The position numbers were made by a program, and so were the translations under genes. The notes beneath the pieces were generated by a model. The model was not told the DNA's origin. It saw only the letters and a program-made list of their open reading frames with translations, and did no database searches. Below, in pieces: positions 25,190 to 32,585 of a stretch of DNA of 64,000 nt. Origin of the DNA: JBEKHT01 sp049516595 (GTDB taxonomy: Bacteria > Chloroflexota > Anaerolineae > Anaerolineales > RBG-16-64-43); the NCBI GenBank assembly GCA_049516595.1, contig JBEKSY010000013.1:1-64000 (forward strand). The letters are read 5' to 3'. Positions within the stretch are counted from its first letter, which is position 1, and the number at the start of each line of letters is the position of its first letter.

Positions 25190-25434
25190 TCTTCAATCTT
25201 TAGTGTTTCAGTATATAGTCTAGCAATCTGTGTTGTATCAGCCTTATGGGCCCTGCCGCGGCCTTGTCGGAGGGTTCCCGCTACCCGGCGAAATATGGAC
25301 CTTGGGCTCGCTGGCCAGGTCCGCCCCCAAGTCGACCGCGGCCATGGACCAAACACGGGAATCGCGCTTCAGGCTCCATTCCCTGCGGGTCAGAAGGGCC
25401 CCTCCATGTCTCGGTGAGGGAGGAAAGGAGGGCC

Positions 25435-25462
25435 TTGACACGTGGGGCTGATCTATTAGAAT
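25435..25462 (+). promoter_or_regulatory. Promoter of the sulfur-carrier cysteine cassette
   Basis: TTGACA (25435-25440), 16-bp spacer, TAGAAT (25457-25462). Transcription would begin near 25469, giving a leader of almost 200 nt before the GTG start at 25666. Confidence 0.78.
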
Positions 25463-25468
25463 TGGGAT

Positions 25469-25665
25469 CGAACTTATCCGAGTGAGGGCCTCTGGCCATG
25501 CAATGGTGCAGGTGTCCTAAGCGGGGGCCATAACCGCTCTGCGCGTGAAAAGCCAATAGCCAACCGGCCAAGGGCGGTTTGCCTCCGCGAAACTGAAAGT
25601 CGGGTTCTCGCGCCGAAGGCGATTGCCCTTTCGTGTCGGTTGGCTATTTGTTTTGGAGATCGACC
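25469..25665 (+). promoter_or_regulatory. Structured leader RNA upstream of the CysM-like gene (candidate riboswitch or attenuator)
   Basis: The leader contains a 12-bp perfect stem (25555-25566 with 25637-25648). Inside it are further nested pairs: 25570-25575 with 25625-25630, 25581-25584 with 25617-25620, and 25586-25590 with 25608-25612. Upstream, GCGG (25521-25524) can pair with CCGC (25534-25537). The outer stem is followed at once by TTTGTTTT (25647-25654), terminator-like, and then the ribosome site GGAG (25654-25657). The design suits termination or translation control. I could not assign it to SAM, cobalamin, T-box or another known class by eye. Confidence 0.65.
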
Positions 25666-26601
25666 GTGGTCACCGAAGTAAGTTCCCAGATTCGTCTTGG
25701 CCTGCAGCATCCCCTTTGGGTTGGGAAAACACCCCTGCTTCCCCTGCGCAGGCTGGACCCGGGATTGCCCTCAAGAGTGCGCTTATTCTGCAAGGCCGAG
25801 TGGCTCAATCCCAGTGGGTCAATCAAGGATCGACCCGCCTGGTATATCGTCCGCGAGGCACTCCAAACTGCCGAGCTCAGGAGTGGGAAAGCGCTCTTGG
25901 ACTCAACCTCGGGCAACATGGGAATCGCCTATGCCACGTTGGGCGCAGCGTTGGGCTTTCGCGTCCGCTTGGTGATTCCTGGAAACGCCAGCCCGGAGCG
26001 GATCTCGATGCTCCGCGCTCTTGGGGCAGAACTCCTCGTGAGTTCGCCCCTCGAGGGATCCGATGGAGCCCAGGAGTTGGCCAGGCACGAGTTCGACCAG
26101 GATCCGGACCGATTCTTCTACGCCAACCAATACGGCAACCCGGCCAATTGGAAGGCCCACTTCGAAACCACGGGGCCCGAGATCTGGAATGAGACCCGCG
26201 GTTCAGTGACGCACTTGATCGCAGGTCTGGGGACGACGGGAACCCTGACGGGCACGGGAAGGTTCCTGCGAATGCAGAACCCGAGGATCTACCTGGGCGC
26301 GGTTCAGCCCGACTCGCCGTTCCATGGCCTGGAGGGTCTGAAGCATTTGGCGACTTCCCATGTCCCAGGGATCTACGACCGGGGGCTCCAAGACGAGGTC
26401 CTTGAGGTGGAGACGGAGGGAGCCTATGCGATGGTCAAGCAGCTCGCCAGGGAGGAGGGCCTTTTTGTGGGGGTTTCTTCAGGAGCCGCCGCCCTCGCCG
26501 CACTACGAGTTGCGCGTCGCCTGTCGGAAGGCTCAATCGTAGCCATCTTCCCGGATTCCGGTCACAAGTACCTGTCCGAAAAGTTTTGGAGTCAGGCATG
26601 A
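25666..26601 (+). CDS. CysM/CysK-like cysteine synthase
   Basis: A 311-residue PLP enzyme of the cysteine synthase family. The PLP lysine is in WLNPSGSIKDRPAWYI (about residue 48), the substrate-binding loop is STSGNMGIAYA (about residue 83), and the PLP-phosphate glycine loop is GLGTTGTLTG (about residue 190). In Mycobacterium tuberculosis CysM uses a thiocarboxylated carrier protein instead of sulfide, and the neighbouring carrier, JAMM protease and activator genes here fit that route. The start is GTG 25666 with GGAG 8 bases upstream. It overlaps the next gene by 4 bp (ATGA). Confidence 0.9.
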   Translation: MVTEVSSQIRLGLQHPLWVGKTPLLPLRRLDPGLPSRVRLFCKAEWLNPSGSIKDRPAWYIVREALQTAELRSGKALLDSTSGNMGIAYATLGAALGFRVRLVIPGNASPERISMLRALGAELLVSSPLEGSDGAQELARHEFDQDPDRFFYANQYGNPANWKAHFETTGPEIWNETRGSVTHLIAGLGTTGTLTGTGRFLRMQNPRIYLGAVQPDSPFHGLEGLKHLATSHVPGIYDRGLQDEVLEVETEGAYAMVKQLAREEGLFVGVSSGAAALAALRVARRLSEGSIVAIFPDSGHKYLSEKFWSQA

Positions 26602-27092
26602 ACAAGATCGCTATCAGTTTGGAGGCCCTAGAGCAGATTCGCGCCCACGGCGAGTTGAGCTACCCGGACGAAGGCGCTGGCCTTCTTCTGGGAAAAACAA
26701 GGGATGGGGCCAGGGTCGTGCTCGGCGTTCATTCCCTTGAGAATCGGCGTGTGGGCGAGGCCCGCCGAAAGCGCTACCTGATCGAAGCCGCGGAGATCCT
26801 GAGGTCAGGAGAGCAGGCTGAATCCAAGGGTTTGGAGGTCGTCGGCGTTTTCCATTCCCATCCGGACCATCCCGCCCGGCCTTCCGACACCGATCGCGAG
26901 TGGGCCCTGCCTTGGTATTCGTACGTTATCACCTCGGTCGAAAGGGGAATAGCACAGGTGACCAGTTCCTGGCGGCTGAGGGAGGACCGATCCGGGTTTG
27001 AGGAAGAACGGATTGAAAGCGGGGACGGGGCCGTCTCGGGCTTGGATCCGGCGGTCCGCTGGAGGCTGGGCAGAGAGCAAGGAGCTGGCTAG
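26598..27092 (+). CDS. JAMM/M67 metalloprotease (Mec+-like)
   Basis: A 164-residue JAB1/MPN-fold zinc protease. The JAMM motif HSHPDHPARPSDTD (HxHPx7SxxD) and an upstream catalytic glutamate in PDEGAGLLLG are present. In mycobacteria the equivalent (Mec+) releases cysteine from the carrier-cysteine adduct made by CysM. The ATG at 26598 overlaps the stop of the CysM-like gene, so translation is coupled, and GGAG lies 8 bases upstream. Its neighbour 27 bp downstream is the ThiS-like carrier. Confidence 0.9.
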   Translation: MNKIAISLEALEQIRAHGELSYPDEGAGLLLGKTRDGARVVLGVHSLENRRVGEARRKRYLIEAAEILRSGEQAESKGLEVVGVFHSHPDHPARPSDTDREWALPWYSYVITSVERGIAQVTSSWRLREDRSGFEEERIESGDGAVSGLDPAVRWRLGREQGAG

Positions 27093-27119
27093 TTCGTTCT
27101 TCAGCAAGGTGGAGGGAGC

Positions 27120-27392
27120 ATGGCCATCGTTGTCTTGCCCGCACCATTACGACCGTATGCATCGGGAAACAAAGATGTGGCGGTGAGAGGCGGGAGCGTG
27201 CGTGAGGGGCTGGCCGACCTCGTGCGCCAGTATCCGGGTCTTGAGGGTCATTTGTTCAATGAAGAAGGTGAACTCCGGCCTTTCGTTCACCTTTTTCTCG
27301 ATGGAGAGGAGGTCACTCAGCGCGAGGATGCTGGCGTGACTCTGAGGGAGGGTTCGCGACTGATGCTCGTCCCCTCGATTGCCGGCGGCTAA
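27120..27392 (+). CDS. ThiS/MoaD-family sulfur-carrier protein (CysO-like)
   Basis: A 90-residue ubiquitin-like beta-grasp protein ending in SIAGG, the C-terminal Gly-Gly that is adenylated and converted to a thiocarboxylate. Length and ending match CysO and MoaD. Its operon partners (a cysteine synthase, a JAMM protease and a MoeZ-like activator) make the CysO role more likely than molybdopterin or thiazole synthesis. It has AAGGTGGAGGGAGC-type ribosome site upstream. Confidence 0.9.
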   Translation: MAIVVLPAPLRPYASGNKDVAVRGGSVREGLADLVRQYPGLEGHLFNEEGELRPFVHLFLDGEEVTQREDAGVTLREGSRLMLVPSIAGG

Positions 27393-27463
27393 GAAGACCG
27401 TCCCTGGCCTTTTTGGTCGAGTACAACTGGATCAGGAAAGAATCCCAATCTGGAGGTATGGAA

Positions 27464-27754
27464 ATGTCACGGTATGTTGTTCGACATCAGCATGACTCGG
27501 AGCATTGCCCAGCCAAGGACCCCAAGATGGGAGAGATGTTGCTCTCTCACCTGAGCCCCGCCAATGCCAGTAAGTATGGCGTGAGGCTGGAGGGGGAAGG
27601 GGTGATCGATGGTCAGCATACTTTGTACCTGATCTTAGACGCCGAGCGAGAATCGCAGGTGGAGAACTTCATGCAGCCGTTCGCGCAGGCAGGACCGATT
27701 GAAGTCCTGGCCGCCTCGCCGTGCGAGGCGGTGGTCGAAAGGGGGGGCTGCTGA
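27464..27754 (+). CDS. Small conserved hypothetical protein in the sulfur-carrier operon
   Basis: A 96-residue protein beginning MSRYVVRHQHDSEHCPAKDP, with one cysteine near the N-terminus, one in ASPCEAVVE and one at the C-terminus (RGGC). It may adopt a ferredoxin-like alpha-beta barrel fold. I chose ATG 27464 because GGAGG is 7 bases upstream; ATG 27458 is too close to it. Location between the carrier and MoeZ-like genes suggests a sulfur-related task, but the function is unknown. Confidence 0.75.
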   Translation: MSRYVVRHQHDSEHCPAKDPKMGEMLLSHLSPANASKYGVRLEGEGVIDGQHTLYLILDAERESQVENFMQPFAQAGPIEVLAASPCEAVVERGGC

Positions 27755-27882
27755 GGTCTATAATCGCAGCCGGGGAACACGAGGGGCGAGGCCCGCTATC
27801 CGCAGGCGATCGCGCGGTTGTGGCATTCGTCGAGGGAAGGCATTCCGCCCTGCGCAGAGCGAATGAGGCACGGAGGTTGGAA

Positions 27883-29082
27883 ATGATCAGTTCGGTGCTT
27901 GAGAGACACGCGGAGTGGCGCGGGGCGGAATTGCCGGAACTGACCCGGGAGGAGATCCTGCGCTACAGCCGCCACTTGCTCATGCCGGAGGTGGGTCTGC
28001 AGGGTCAGCGCAAGCTCAAGGCAAGCAGCGTCCTGCTGATCGGCACCGGAGGCCTGGGATCGCCTCTCGCCCTGTACTTGGCCGCGGCAGGCGTGGGGCG
28101 CATCGGCATCGTGGATTTTGACGTGGTCGAGGCCACCAACCTGCAGCGTCAGATCATCCACGGGACATCCCAGGAGGGGAGACCCAAGGTGGAAAGCGCG
28201 CGCGAGCGCATGCTAGATATCAATCCCCTCATCCAGGTGGACGCCTACAACGAAGCATTCACCTCGACAAACGCGATGGAGATCGCACGCCCATACGAAG
28301 TAGTCGTCGATGGGACCGACAATTTCCCGACCCGCTACCTGGTCAACGACCTGTGCGTGCTGTTGGGAAAGCCCAACGTCTACGGCAGCATCTTCCGCTT
28401 CGAGGGGCAGGTCGGGGTGTTTGACTCCGGCCGAGGTCCCTGCTATCGCTGCCTCTTTCCTGCGCCACCCCCGCCGGGCGAAGTTCCCTCCTGTGCCGAG
28501 GGGGGCGTATTCGGCGTTTTGCCCGGCACCATCGGCACCTTGCAGGCAACCGAAGTGATCAAGCTGTTGCTGGGGATCGGCGATCCCCTGATCGGCCGCT
28601 TGCTCCTTTACGACGCGTTGGAGATGAGCTTTGAGGAGCTGCGGCTTCGGAAAAACCCGGATTGCCTGATCTGCTCAGAGCACCCGACAATTGACCATTT
28701 GATTGACTATGAGGCGTTTTGCGGTGTGCCAAGCCACGATCATGGCCAGGAGACTGTCGCCTCGGATTGGGACATCGAGGCCAAGGAACTGAGCGAGAGA
28801 CTCCATCGGGGGGAGCGCCTGCGTCTCATTGATGTTCGTGAGGCCCATGAATGGGAAATCGCGCACATCGAAGGGGCTGAGCTCGTCCCGCTTGCCGTAC
28901 TTCCCGAGCATATGCATGAGTTCGACAGTGCGGAGAACATGGTTTTCCTCTGCAAATCGGGCAGCCGGTCCGCTCGGGCGGTCAAACTGCTGCGGACGGC
29001 CGGCTTCCGGAAGGTGCGAAACCTCCGCGGCGGCATCAATGCCTGGTCTCGGGAGGTAGATCCCTCTGTGCCGATCTACTGA
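27883..29082 (+). CDS. MoeZ/MoeB-like adenylyltransferase with C-terminal rhodanese
   Basis: A 399-residue E1-like enzyme. The ThiF domain begins near residue 20 (ILRYSRHLLMPEVGLQGQRKL), with GTGGLGSPLALYLAAAGVG for ATP binding and two cysteine pairs (CYRCLFP, CLIC) binding zinc. The rhodanese domain in the last 115 residues has FLCKSGSRSARA, in which Cys carries the persulfide. It would activate the CysO-like carrier and provide sulfur. ATG 27883 is chosen with GGAGG 6 bases upstream; a TATAAT (27759-27764) may give it its own promoter. Confidence 0.93.
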   Translation: MISSVLERHAEWRGAELPELTREEILRYSRHLLMPEVGLQGQRKLKASSVLLIGTGGLGSPLALYLAAAGVGRIGIVDFDVVEATNLQRQIIHGTSQEGRPKVESARERMLDINPLIQVDAYNEAFTSTNAMEIARPYEVVVDGTDNFPTRYLVNDLCVLLGKPNVYGSIFRFEGQVGVFDSGRGPCYRCLFPAPPPPGEVPSCAEGGVFGVLPGTIGTLQATEVIKLLLGIGDPLIGRLLLYDALEMSFEELRLRKNPDCLICSEHPTIDHLIDYEAFCGVPSHDHGQETVASDWDIEAKELSERLHRGERLRLIDVREAHEWEIAHIEGAELVPLAVLPEHMHEFDSAENMVFLCKSGSRSARAVKLLRTAGFRKVRNLRGGINAWSREVDPSVPIY

Positions 29083-29493
29083 CCTGCAGGAGAGAATGGC
29101 CGCGGAGGGGGCGGGACCCAGCGCCCTGGGCGCCACCGTGACGCACCGCGGGCCTTTCATTAGGGCCAGGCTCCCCGGAGGTGCGGTCACTCCGCGGCGA
29201 ATGGATCCTGGGACGAATCTAATTGGCCCTTTCGAGTTTGGCAAGTGACAGTGCGGAAGTCTCTGATTAATCAGCTTGTGTTGCGACATCTTGGGCGAGG
29301 GGACCGAGAGAAATCGTTTGATTCCAGGCAAAGTCAGTCCGTTCCTCCACGAGCCAGCGTAGGACTCCCGTCAGGTGCGCAGTGCAGGCGGGTGGTATAA
29401 TCCAATTCCAGACCCGTTTTCCCCTGTGGAAGCGGGTCCTTCCGACCCAAGTCCCATTCGCATTCTCGACATCCGAATTCCTGGAGAGAGGTC
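29083..29493 (+). promoter_or_regulatory. Intergenic region with extended -10 promoter for the epimerase gene
   Basis: No gene is evident in this 410-bp stretch. TGG-TATAAT (29393-29401) is an extended -10 promoter on the plus strand, about 90 bp before the TTG start codon of the epimerase gene. The -35 is poor, as usual for the TGn class. Confidence 0.65.
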
Positions 29494-30444
29494 TTGAACT
29501 TCCTCGTGACTGGTGCGGCAGGTTTCCTGGGGTCCGCGCTCGCCAACCAACTGGCCCGAGACGGAAACCAGGTCCGGGGGTTGGACGATCTTTCAACAGG
29601 TGATCCTTCCCGTCTCAACCCCTCGGTTCTATTTACTCGTGGTGACGTTGCCGACCGGCCCAAGTTGTGGACCCTTCTTCAAGATGTGGAGTGTGTATTT
29701 CATTTGGCGGCGCGAGTCTCGGTGTCCGAATCGGTCTCCTATCCGCGAGAGTACAACGCGGTGAATGTGGGTGGGACCGTGAGCCTGATGGAAGCCATGC
29801 GGGATGTCGGGGTGAGGCGGGTAATCTTTGTCTCTTCGGGTGCCGTCTACGGCGAGCAAGAAGAGCAACCCCTGAGCGAATCGACGATCCCCAACCCTGG
29901 CTCTCCCTACGCGGTGTCCAAGCTCGCGGCGGAATATTACGTGCGTACGATTGGCGGACTGTGGGGGATTGAAACCACGATCTTGCGAGTCTTTAATGCC
30001 TACGGGCCGGGTCAGCCACTGCCCGCGGCTCATGCTCCGGTGATCGCGCGGTTCCTTCGACAGGCCTCGGGGGGTGGATCCCTGGTGATCCACGGCGAGG
30101 GTCATCAGACGCGCGACTATGTGTTCTTGGATGACGTGGTTGAGGCCCTGGCCGTGGCGGCCACCGCGCCAAAAATGGACCGGCGCATCATCAACATCGG
30201 CAGTGGAATTGAGACCTCGGTGATCGAGCTTGCGCACCAGGTCTTGCAAATCCTCCCTAACGGCGAGGTCCTGCACAATGGAAGCGAAGGGGCCGGCGTC
30301 TCGCGCATGTGCGCCGATATTCGCTTGGCGGAAAAGACGCTGGGCTATCGGCCACGCCATTCGCTGGCCGATGGCCTGCGCCTGACGGTGGAGCGCGATA
30401 TGCGCTTTCAGCCCACCCTTGTGCGTGAAGCCCCTCTGAAGTAG
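29494..30444 (+). CDS. NAD-dependent sugar-nucleotide epimerase/dehydratase (GalE-like)
   Basis: A 316-residue extended-SDR enzyme. The Rossmann motif GAAGFLGSALANQL is at residue 8 and the catalytic Ser-Tyr-Lys set appears in FVSSGAVYGE and YAVSKLAAE (about residues 115 and 137). It most resembles UDP-glucose/UDP-glucuronate 4-epimerases, but the sugar cannot be told. The start is TTG 29494 with GAGAGAGG upstream; there is no better in-frame ATG. It is apparently monocistronic. Confidence 0.88.
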   Translation: MNFLVTGAAGFLGSALANQLARDGNQVRGLDDLSTGDPSRLNPSVLFTRGDVADRPKLWTLLQDVECVFHLAARVSVSESVSYPREYNAVNVGGTVSLMEAMRDVGVRRVIFVSSGAVYGEQEEQPLSESTIPNPGSPYAVSKLAAEYYVRTIGGLWGIETTILRVFNAYGPGQPLPAAHAPVIARFLRQASGGGSLVIHGEGHQTRDYVFLDDVVEALAVAATAPKMDRRIINIGSGIETSVIELAHQVLQILPNGEVLHNGSEGAGVSRMCADIRLAEKTLGYRPRHSLADGLRLTVERDMRFQPTLVREAPLK

Positions 30445-30644
30445 GGACGGCCGGATCGAGCCTTCTCCCGCCCACGGGTAACCGCAGGTCCCCCGATTCA
30501 ACGGAAGAGCCCCCCTATCCTCTCCGTCTCAAGTTCTCGGGATCGGCGGACAAACGGCTGTCTCCACTCCCCGCTGCAAGCGCACGTCTCCCCAACCGAA
30601 GGAAAAGGGAATCCTCCCTCGTGTCCTTTGAGACGGACGGGTCC

Positions 30645-30653
30645 TGATAGAAT
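30645..30653 (+). promoter_or_regulatory. Extended -10 promoter of the 3-methyladenine glycosylase gene
   Basis: TGA-TAGAAT (30645-30653) lies 25 bp before ATG 30679. TTGAGA (30628-30633) is too close to act as a good -35. Confidence 0.6.
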
Positions 30654-30678
30654 TGCCGCCAGGCTGACAATCATCGAC

Positions 30679-31296
30679 ATGGGTAACCGCCGACTGTCTC
30701 GCTCATTCTTTCAACGCCCCACACTTCGCGTGGCACGCGACCTTCTCGGGACCCGTCTGGTTCGGCTCGAACGGGTGGGCAGGACCTCGGGATGGGTCGT
30801 CGAAGTGGAGGCCTACGTCGGCGAAGAGGACTTGGGAAGTCACGCCAGCCATGGACGAACGGCCAGGAACAAGGTCATGTTTGGTCAGGCAGGCCGTGCC
30901 TACGTATACTTTACCTACGGGATGCACTGGATGCTGAACGTGGTGACGGAGGTGGAAGCATTCCCGGCGGCTGTCCTGTTGCGCGCCCTTTGGCCCCTGG
31001 AGGGGGTTGCCCGCATGCGCAAGAGGAGGGGACGACTTCCGCTGGCGGACGGGCCCGCGAGACTTTGCGAGGCTCTGGCGGTCGACAGACGGTTCAATGG
31101 GCAGGACCTGTGCGAACGGTCATCCAAGCTCTACCTCGAAAGAGGGGTTGACATCCCGGACCGCTTTGTGACCAGGGGTTCCCGGGTGGGGTTATATTCC
31201 GTACCCGAGCCATGGAAGAGTCGACCTTGGCGTTTTCGCGTCTCGCCAGAAGGGACCGCCCTCCTTCGCACGGGTGAGGGGGCACACCAAACCTAG
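30679..31296 (+). CDS. 3-methyladenine DNA glycosylase (AAG/MPG family)
   Basis: A 205-residue DNA repair enzyme that excises alkylated purines such as 3-methyladenine. It has ARDLLGTRLVR, the catalytic glutamate in WVVEVEAYVGEEDLGSHASH, and VYFTYGMHWMLNVV, all diagnostic of AAG. ATG 30679 was selected because the promoter -10 at 30648-30653 leaves upstream ATGs untranscribed. It precedes fabI by 17 bp. Confidence 0.93.
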   Translation: MGNRRLSRSFFQRPTLRVARDLLGTRLVRLERVGRTSGWVVEVEAYVGEEDLGSHASHGRTARNKVMFGQAGRAYVYFTYGMHWMLNVVTEVEAFPAAVLLRALWPLEGVARMRKRRGRLPLADGPARLCEALAVDRRFNGQDLCERSSKLYLERGVDIPDRFVTRGSRVGLYSVPEPWKSRPWRFRVSPEGTALLRTGEGAHQT

Positions 31297-31313
31297 GCTA
31301 GAGGAGGAGATCA

Positions 31314-32108
31314 ATGGAGCTACTGAAAGAGAAGACCGCTCTGGTTTTTGGGGTTGCAAATGACCATTCGATCGGCTGGGGGATCTCGCGAGCCATGCAT
31401 GAGCAGGGCGCCCGGATGGCCTTCAGCTACGCCGGAGAGGCCCTGGAGCGTCGGGTGCGCCCATTGGCTCAATCCGTGGGGTCGACCTTCGTGGAGCCCT
31501 GCGACGTCTCGAGTGATGAGCAGATCGCCGAGCTCATGCAGAAGGCGGGAACAGCTTTCGGAAAAATCGACATCCTAGTTCACTCCATCGGCTTTGCTTT
31601 GCGTGAGGAGCTCAGCGGTCCCTTCTACAATACCAGCCGCAAAGGGTTCCAGACAGCGTTGGAAGTCAGCGCCTACTCCCTCACGGCGTTGACGCGCGCC
31701 GCGTTGCCGATCCTCAACCCAGGGGCGGCCATTCTTACACTGACGTATTACGGCTCGGAAAAGGTCATGCCCAACTACAACGTCATGGGTGTCGCCAAGG
31801 CCGCGCTGGAGGCCTCCGTTCGCTATTTGGCGGCGGATCTAGGCCCCCAGAACATCCGCGTCAATGCCATCAGTGCCGGGCCGATTCGCACTCTGGCGGC
31901 CGCGGGGGTTTCTGGATTCCGAGGGATGCACTCGAGATTCCGTGAGGTCGCACCACTGCGCCGGAATGTGGACATCAGCGATGTCGGAGCCGCCGCTGTC
32001 TTCCTCTGCTCAGGACTGGCCGCCGCCATCACCGGGGAGGTCCTGTACGTGGATGCCGGATACAGCATCATGGGCCTAATCGAACCCATGGAAATCTCGG
32101 GCTCATAG
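31314..32108 (+). CDS. fabI: Enoyl-[acyl-carrier-protein] reductase FabI
   Basis: A 264-residue NADH-dependent enoyl-ACP reductase for the last step of fatty acid elongation. It has VFGVANDHSIGWGI (NAD-binding, residues 11-24), the catalytic tyrosine and lysine in YNVMGVAKAALE, and SAGPIRTLAAAGVSGF near the substrate loop. AGGAGGAG gives a clear ribosome site. It is probably transcribed with the AAG gene 17 bp upstream. Confidence 0.96.
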   Translation: MELLKEKTALVFGVANDHSIGWGISRAMHEQGARMAFSYAGEALERRVRPLAQSVGSTFVEPCDVSSDEQIAELMQKAGTAFGKIDILVHSIGFALREELSGPFYNTSRKGFQTALEVSAYSLTALTRAALPILNPGAAILTLTYYGSEKVMPNYNVMGVAKAALEASVRYLAADLGPQNIRVNAISAGPIRTLAAAGVSGFRGMHSRFREVAPLRRNVDISDVGAAAVFLCSGLAAAITGEVLYVDAGYSIMGLIEPMEISGS

Positions 32109-32585
32109 CAACATCCCGGCCTGCGCCCTGGGCTCAGCCCTCGGGGTTCCCCATTTCCTCAGGCTGGGAGGGCCGTTTCCATTCCCGCGCCAGGGCGGAA
32201 GCTGGTTTGTGGGAGTGTGGGCCCACAGGTCGATCCGCAACCTCCCTGACGGTCAAGCGCAACTCGAGCGTGGCCTCCGTTCGCGGACGGCCGATCCCTG
32301 CGAAACTCCCGCCGAGGCACAGGTGGGGGCTCTTGCCGAGGGAATGCAGGCGAGCGTGGCTCGCGCGGCCTCCACCTTGGACGTCCAGCCCACAGTCTGA
32401 GACTCATCGGACTCTAGGTCGACGGGGACCTCGTGCCAGGGGCCGGACGACTTATGCGATCCGGGACCGTGCGCCCCGACGGCTGAGGAGAATCGCATGG
32501 TTACGGCAGGAAGAGGTGGCTCGAGGCGCCATTCGAGGGGAGCTGGCTCACGCGTCAGAGGTTATCGGCTGACAAGGATCCGGAT
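32109..32585. other. 480-bp intergenic stretch, nothing recognised
   Basis: Between fabI (+) and the minus-strand fusion gene. The open frames are short and of non-coding composition, and no tRNA or terminator was recognised. Confidence 0.4.

Noticed and set aside
25471..25520. CTTATCCGAG and AGGTGTCCTAAG segments recalling the SAM-I riboswitch
   Set aside because: No pairing partner GGATAAG is present and the core GGGACTGGCCC is missing, so only chance resemblance is shown.
25469..25665. RNase P RNA-like GAAAGTC stretch in the cysteine cassette leader
   Set aside because: Only a short match; the leader is too short and lacks the other RNase P conserved regions.
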